From contig JARUPZ010000004.1 in NCBI GenBank assembly GCA_031213475.1, positions 4,783,169 to 4,847,168 on the forward strand: a stretch of DNA of 64,000 bases. The letters run 5' to 3'. This DNA is from Nereocystis luetkeana (lineage: Eukaryota > Sar > Phaeophyceae > Laminariales > Laminariaceae). The notes under the pieces were generated by a model. The model was not told where the DNA came from. It worked only from the letters and a program-made list of their open reading frames with translations, and did not search any database. Below are positions 58,124-64,000 of this stretch, piece after piece; position 1 is the first letter of the stretch; every line of letters starts with the position of its first letter. The position numbers and the translations under genes were made by a program.

Positions 58124-58718
58124 CTAATCGGAAGGCTCCATCGAAAATATGTAAACCTTGTTCCCATCGTAGTTCGGCACAAACAGCTTCGCCCACCCAT
58201 CACCATCACTGACTCCCCCCCGCCCACCCCCCCGACCACCACTACCACCACTACCACCTCCTCCCCCTCCTCTTCCTTCTCCCGAAGTAGACGGCCCGAA
58301 ACCGCGGGGCTCTCCGTCCCTGCCAGACCGATGAGAGCCACCCCTGTCCGGATACCTGCCTCCACCCCCTCCGGTGCCCCCGCCACCCTCTCCAAGGAGC
58401 GGGCCGTAGCTCACCGCCAGGGAACCCACCGTCCCGGGCACCTCGATCGCGCACGCGACCTCGTACGACAGCGGCGCAGCTTCCTGCCCCCACGGCGGAA
58501 CCGCCGCCACCGGATTAGGCTCAGGCGTAGGGTTGGGGTTGAGCTTAGCCCCCGACTCCCGCAGCAGGGATCCTTGCGTCGGTATCGCTCCCCCAACTCT
58601 TGCTCCTACCCTGACCTGTGCTGCAGCCCCTGCTACAGCACCCGCTCCCGCCCCTGCCCTCGTCCCTGTCCGCGTTTCTGCTGACGATGACGGCGACGGT
58701 GTCTGAAACGATTCTGTC

Positions 58719-58757
<39 letters not shown>

Positions 58758-61700
58758 ACTGCTGCAGCTGCTGCCGGGCCGACGGGGCGGAGGATGTACG
58801 CCGACTGAGAGCAGTCCCCCGCCACGGCGATGTACGGCGGCTGCTTGCCCTGGGGGGCAAGGAGAGGGGGCAGGGAGATATCGAGGGAACCGACGGCGGC
58901 AGCGGGCGAAGCGGTGACAGCGGTGGCAGTGGTAGGGGCGATGCTTAGGTTGGGGAGGACGAGGAGGGCGAACGGGTGGGGTAGAGGCCCGAGCGTCAAG
59001 AACGAGTGGGAAGAGGAAGAGGGTCGGGCGGCGGGGAAGCAAGGGGGGGGCGGGAGGGGGTCCAACAAGGGGTAGGAAGAGGAGAGGAGTCGGGCGGTGA
59101 AGCAAGAAAAGAGCGGGAGTAGCGAAAGAGGAAGCGAAGCGAAACGAGGCGGCGAGACACAAGCCAAGACAACGAAAAACAGACACAAGCGAAGCCAAGC
59201 CAAGGCAGCAGAATGCAAGACAACACAACAAGGGACATGACGAGAACAAGGAACCACACCTACGCCCACTGACCTCCATACTTCGGTGGGGGTGGAACAG
59301 GTAAGGAAAGCCGGGGCTTCCAGGATTGATGCTCAGCCCGCGCACACGGAAGCCGCTTGCTAACGTGAAGCGGAGCCAGCCAGGAGAGGGGTAGAACCTT
59401 GGCAGCATTCGCCTGAGTTTTTTTAGGTTTGGTTTTGGGAGTGGCGGGGGGAAGGGACGTTGGGTTGAGGGTGGGGGGAGGTGCAGATGGCGTAAAGGAA
59501 GGTCCGCAAGCCGGAGCAAGGGAAAAAAATAAGGGGGAGGGAATAAGGGGGAGGAAGGCAGAGAGGGACAGAGGAAGAGCGGGACAAAAAGAGAAGAAAC
59601 GGTGAATACAATTCAGATACGAGATCGCATTCGTAGGAGAAAAAAAATTACAGAAACGTGGCAGCGCGCAAAAGCTTATTGTAAACCATCATTCAACCCA
59701 CCCATCCAAAGGACTCCAGCCACCCTGGACTCATCTCGCCCGCGCCTCCGCTGGAATTGTCCGGGCAAAGCGGCCCCTGACAACGGTCTACATCGCGAAA
59801 CTGTCACATAAATACATCCCATCCTCAATGGGGTAACCATCGCAAGAACCCCCCCCCCCCCCGCCCCTTCTGCTTCTCCCCCCGCCCCCCCCTACCCGAC
59901 GCCCCCCCTCCCCCCTTCGCCTCATCCCGTCCTCCCTCCTTCCCTCCATCCCCCCCCCCCCCCCCCGCCCTCGTTCATCACCCCCTCCCCCCACCAAATG
60001 ACCAAACGACTAAGGCAAGCAACCGATGAGCACGCCCCCCTCCCCGCTCCCCATCGCTCGCATCAAAGCCGGAGCCTCCCCTCACCAATCCTCCGGAATC
60101 TCGTAGGCCACAAGGGAACCCCCCGCACCCCCTCCCCCCTCGGCTCGTCGCTGCCACCGCCGCTCTGGTTGAGCGCCCGTCACAACGCCCCCCCATGCCG
60201 ACGCCCCCCCGCTCCCCCCCCCTCCTCCTCCTCCTCCTCCTCCCCCTGCCCCCACCCCGACCCCTCCGCGACCCCCCCACTTCGATGATGAAACCCCCGA
60301 AACACGGTCGGAAACGGAGCCTGCGCCAACGTTGAAATCGGAACCGGAACATTCCGAACCGGAAACGGACTTCTCCGGACCAAAACCAGAACGGTCAGAA
60401 TCATAATCCGAATTCGAATCCGAAGCGAGTTGTGCTTTGTCTTTAGAAGCGGAATATATTACATCGGACTTGGGATCCGAACCGGAGCTGGGTTCGGAAT
60501 TCGAACCGTTAGGGGAAAAGGTGGAGGTGGGGGAGTCGGGGCCCAGCTCGAAAGGGAGGTGGAAACCTTGTTGCTTTCGAGCGGCGGCTGCGGCGGCTAC
60601 GGCAGCGGCCGAGTAGGAGGCCGACGCGGCCGAGGTGGAGGAGAAGAGGGGGCTGTAGGAAGACTCGTGCGTCGTCACGAGGAAGTGCGTAGGACGCCCT
60701 CCGGGCGAACCGCCGCTGTTGATTGGTTGATTGGTTGATCGGGTGATTTGTCGGTCCGTCGGTCGATCGGTCCGCCGGTCGGTTGGTTGGTTGTTTGGTG
60801 GTAGTGGGGGTGGTGTTGATGGGGGTGTTGGTGTTCATCGTGGTGTTGGTGTTGATGGTGTAGGTGTTGGTGGTGTGGTGGTGGTGGTGGTGGTGGTGGT
60901 GGCAGCGGCGGCGGGAGTGTTTTTGTCGTGGGTAGTGGTTGGTGGCGGTCGTGGGGACGATGGTTGGTGGCGGTGATGGTGACAAGAGGGGGCAGCAAAA
61001 ACGCGGGCACGGGGAGGGGGGGGGGGGGGCGTGTTGATCAGCGTCAGGTTGGTCATTGGTTGTTTTCTTCAGCGCCGTGGGGGGGGGGGGGGAAGGGAGA
61101 AGTTTTTCGATTCTCGCCGCCTCACCCTCACCTACTTCTGCTCCCGACCTCTGTACCTAAATTAGGACCTGCTACTACGCACTCCATGAACTGCCGGTGC
61201 AGTCCCGGCGCATTTTCGAAGGCATCACAAGCTGCACGGGGGGGAAAGGAAGCTCAACACAGATAGAGCGCGCGAGAGGCTCTGACCGTCGAGTCTGACT
61301 CTCCTGTGTCATTATTCATAAACTCACCTCGTCCCCCTCCCCCCCCGCTTCTTCCATTGTCAACCCTCTTCCTTTCCCTCCCTTCTCCCCTCCCGCTACC
61401 CTCTCTCTCTGCCCCCCCTTTCCAGCTTCCCCTCCCCCTACGGCCATGCATGACACCGAGTACCCCCCCCCGCCTCCGACCCCCCCCCCTCTCCGTCTCG
61501 AAAGGGATGCGTGGTCAATGGCCACAAGACAATGGCAAGCAAAAAATAAGACCCCCCCCGCCGCCCCCCTACCCACCCTCTCCTACATCGCATCTCACCG
61601 CAAATCAGCCGCGGAAATCGAGTAGGCCGGCCCGGCGTTGTAGTCCAGCACCCACGACTCCGTCACCGACGGCCGGCTGCCGGGCAGCGACCCTCCCCCC

Positions 61701-64000
61701 CAGACGGAGTGCATGGTAACCTTCCCGCCGAAAAACTCGGCGCAGATGACTTGCACCGTGCAGTCCGTGGGGTCCAGATCGACCACCTTTTGTTTTTGTT
61801 CGCCCCGTTTCAATCGCGCGCGTGATTCACGTTGAAGCGATTTCCGATCGAAGGTATCGAGGAGGAGGAGGAGGAGGAGGAGGAGGAGGAGGAGGAGGAG
61901 GAGGAGGAGGAGAAGGGGGAAGAGGAGGAGGAGGAGGGGCGGAGGAGGAGGAGGAGGAGGAGGAGGAGGAGGAAGAGGAGAAAGAGGAGGAGGAAAGAGA
62001 GGAGGAGGAGAGAGAGGAGGAGGAGGAGGAGGCGGGGGGGGGCGTGGGAGAAAGAGGAGGAGGAGCACATATGGAGGAAAAGACGGGGGAACAAGCACTG
62101 ACATTAGGATTACTGTTAGGGGGTGAGATGATGGAAAAACAGCAGGAAGGGAGGGAGGTATGTACAGAGCCAGGGCCGGGGGGTGGGGGAGTCACAGCGT
62201 GTTTCGCATTGGCGCGACTTCCGACCAAGGTTTTCGAGGAGAAGAGAAGGAATACGCGTGTTTTTGTTTTTGCAGGGGACGGGGTCAGTAGTAGGGCTAC
62301 AGGGGTCAGGATGTAGGTGAGTGGGGAGTTATATAAATAGCGACGAGAGGGAAGGGGGGGGGGGGGGGGGACTGGAGGATAAGAGTTTGATTCGGGTTGT
62401 CTTGACTTCCGACCAAGGGTTTCGAGGAGAAGGGAGGATAACCCCTTGAGATTACTATCCTGAGTAAGGTCATCTGGGCCGGGATGGAGGTAGCAAAGAA
62501 GACGTGCGAAGAGCGGGGGAGGGGGGGGGGGGGCAAGAGCTTTGTCGAGAGGGAAGTAGGTCGAGGAGCGTGGGAAGGCCTACCTCGAACATGACGTCGG
62601 GACCCGACGCCAGCACCTTCTCCCGCCAGGGCAGGTTGTGCTCGGCGAGCGGTCGGTCCACCTGACGAGGCATGGACACGACACGGTAAGGAGACCAAAC
62701 AGTACGGAAGGAATAAGGTACGCGACGAGGCAAGGCCAAGGCAAGGCGAAGCAAGGCAAGGCAAGGCAAGGCGAGGCAAGGCAAGGCACGGCAAGGCAAG
62801 GCAAGGCAAGGCAAGGCAAGGCAAGGCAAGGCAAGGCAAGGCAAGGCAAGGCAAGGCAAGGCAAGGCAAGGCAAGGCAAGGCAAGGCAAGGCAAGGCAAG
62901 GCAAGGCAAGGCAAGGCAAGGCAAGGCAAGGCAAGGCAAGGCAAGGCAAGGCAAGGCAAGGCAAGGCAAGACAAGGCAAGGCAAGGCAAGGCAAGGCAAG
63001 GCAAGGCAAGGCAAGGCACAACCAAACTCGGGATAAGCCTCGACGGAAGAAAATATCTCGACGACGATAGGGGGTACTGCGCCCTCTTCTTCTTTTCGGA
63101 GGCCCCGAGCCCCTACACCCCCCACCCCAAACATTGAATTGGAGAAAACGCTAAAGCTGCATGCAGCCCAGCGGACAACCCCACCACTCGCACGAAGAAA
63201 AGCTGAGGGCATTTCATTACAACCAACACGGGGTCAAGGACTCCGTCCGGTCAGTCCAAGCGACAGAAAAAAAAACGGAATGGCCAAAACACTGCTACCT
63301 CTATCGTGCGAAGCGGTACTACTGTACCTTTTTTTTCATCCCAAAATAGTTATGACTGGTGGGGTGGGGTCCCTGAACCCTTTGCCCAATTTACGGGGGA
63401 CCATAGTAAATAGGACCTACGGTACACACAAAAGCGTTTATAGTTACCTATTTTTACAAACAATACTCGGTCTTACTCCTTATGGTCCCCCGCAATACAT
63501 CATGATTAAATTGAAGGGGGTTGGCCGAGGAACTCTATGTACCGAATATCGTTGGAACCGCATTATTTTCTCAATAATATAAGTTTATTCGTTGTATCCT
63601 TCAAGTCTTTGTAGGGCCGCAGTCCCGTTTTGGGGACAAATTCCTTTGATTTTGACTGGTTTGTCCCCAAAACTAGACTGCAGCACTAAAAGAGTCAAGG
63701 CCATCGGGTCGAACCTCGAGCTCCTCGCACCAGGAGATCCAAAAAAAGGTACTCTACACAGGTGTACCCCAATCGTACCAGCTCTCCTTTCCGAAACCAC
63801 CACCTTCGTCGTGCGCCCCCCCCCCTCCCCCTTATTTTGTGATTTTGGAGAAACCCGGCTCTGAAAATATCCCTACGTAGGGTGTGTGTTATCCTCTCAC
63901 ACCGGTGTTATACTGTGTGATAGTGTTTGACAGTGTGTGTTTTCACCTTCGGCATTTCGAGCAGCACGAGCTCTCCCTCCGCCTGGCCGAACAGGGGCTT
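58124..64000 (-). CDS. FG-GAP/VCBS-like beta-propeller protein (3' part, 5 exons, 5' end outside window)
   Basis: Read on the minus strand, exons 64000-63947, 62661-62584, 61786-61599, 60715-60086 and 58943-58124 join in phase with GT..AG introns and end at TAG, about 590 residues. The joined protein carries repeated propeller-blade signatures: DVMFE joined to VVDLDPTDCTVQV, then AEFFGGKVTMHSV, GPAYSISAADLR joined to GGSPGG, HFLVTTHE, SLVAYEIPED, PPYIAVAGDCSQSAYIL, TVGSLAVSYG and, near the end, WAKLFVPNYDGNKVYIF. Such blades are typical of FG-GAP/VCBS propellers, often secreted or surface proteins. The substrate or partner cannot be told, and no named family is assigned. Long low-complexity insertions (Ser/Asp-rich, Gly-rich, a 12-unit CTG run read as poly-Ala) interrupt the blades, probably as loops. 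The introns are unusually repetitive. The start and any signal peptide lie to the right of the window. The phase agreement over four junctions makes the model strong; the exact acceptor at 58943 is the least certain. Confidence 0.8.
58720..58755. repeat. (CTG)12 inside a coding exon
   Basis: Read as poly-alanine on the minus strand, in the last exon of the beta-propeller gene. Confidence 0.9.
61858..62035. repeat. (GGA)n tract in an intron of the beta-propeller gene
   Basis: About 175 bases of GAG/GGA triplets with few interruptions; (CCT)n on the coding strand. It lies about 70 bases before the acceptor of the exon 61786-61599. Confidence 0.9.
62729..63018. repeat. (GGCAA)n pentanucleotide satellite in an intron
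   Basis: About 58 units of GGCAA over 290 bases, nearly pure, with a few G/A variants near the left end. It lies just upstream (minus-strand sense) of the exon 62661-62584. It keeps all three minus-strand frames open, producing false long open frames. Confidence 0.95.
63391..63495. mobile_element. MITE in an intron of the beta-propeller gene
   Basis: A 105-bp element with termini TTACGGGGGACCATAGTAAA and CTTATGGTCCCCCGCAA. It sits in the intron between the two right-most exons of the minus-strand gene. Confidence 0.85.
63605..63695. mobile_element. Short hairpin element in an intron of the beta-propeller gene
   Basis: GGCCGCAGTCCCGTTTTGGGG on the left and CCCCAAAACTAGACTGCAG on the right form the same hairpin as the elements at 34263 and 8349, with TTTGTAGG / CACTAAAAG outer arms. 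Confidence 0.75.

Noticed and set aside
61810-62316. Poly-Glu, poly-Arg and poly-Ser open frames on both strands
   Set aside because: They come from the (GGA)n intron tract.
62729-63018. Possible CRISPR-like array
   Set aside because: The repeats are a pure pentanucleotide satellite without spacers, and this is eukaryotic DNA.
62306-63212. Long minus-strand open frames rich in Leu-Ala-Pro-Cys
   Set aside because: They are produced by the GGCAA pentanucleotide satellite, which has no stop in any minus frame. Only the 78-base exon 62584-62661 within this area fits the gene model.

Overview
The window is nuclear DNA of a eukaryote. It holds two spliced, intron-rich protein genes (GT..AG introns of 0.8 to 4.9 kb), decayed LTR-retrotransposon remains, many short terminal-inverted-repeat elements and long simple repeats. 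A brown alga or a relative among the stramenopiles is the best guess. That rests on the style of the integrase and capsid remnants, the gene architecture and the balanced base composition. It is an inference, because no marker gene is present.

Layout. The last 9.94 kb of one tandem-duplication unit (1-9940) is followed by a complete second unit (9941 to about 44557). The two ends match base for base with about 34.55 kb offset, from window base 1 to base 9940. Each unit carries a gene for a short, Mx-like dynamin GTPase. In the second unit the gene is complete, with four exons between 30836 and 40557 (658 codons). In the first unit only exons 3 and 4 fall inside the window (3405-3968 and 5753-6010). 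The left part of the unit (9.94-30 kb) is a retroelement graveyard, mostly on the minus strand. It contains gag-like reading frames (one with a 53-residue tandem repeat), a NADAR-domain (YbiA/DUF1768) frame, an integrase remnant with in-frame stops, and several degenerate LTR-like repeats.

From 44.55 to 58.1 kb there is no convincing gene. This stretch holds a deleted LTR element with two recognisable LTRs (about 45.12-47.69 kb), dispersed repeat fragments, at least five small MITEs or partial copies, and a tRNA-like sequence. From 58124 to the right edge, on the minus strand, lies the 3' part of a beta-propeller (FG-GAP/VCBS-like) protein gene. Its five exons splice in phase, and its introns are filled with (CCT)n and (TTGCC)n repeats as read on the coding strand.

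The most interesting observation is the recently duplicated Mx-like dynamin. The two copies are nearly identical in introns and intergenic DNA. In the shared exons, all six nucleotide differences change amino acids, and two of the five changed residues fall in the segment that corresponds to the specificity loop (L4) of animal Mx proteins. The duplication junction lies 6 bp inside the terminal repeat of a MITE and just beyond a long poly-G tract.
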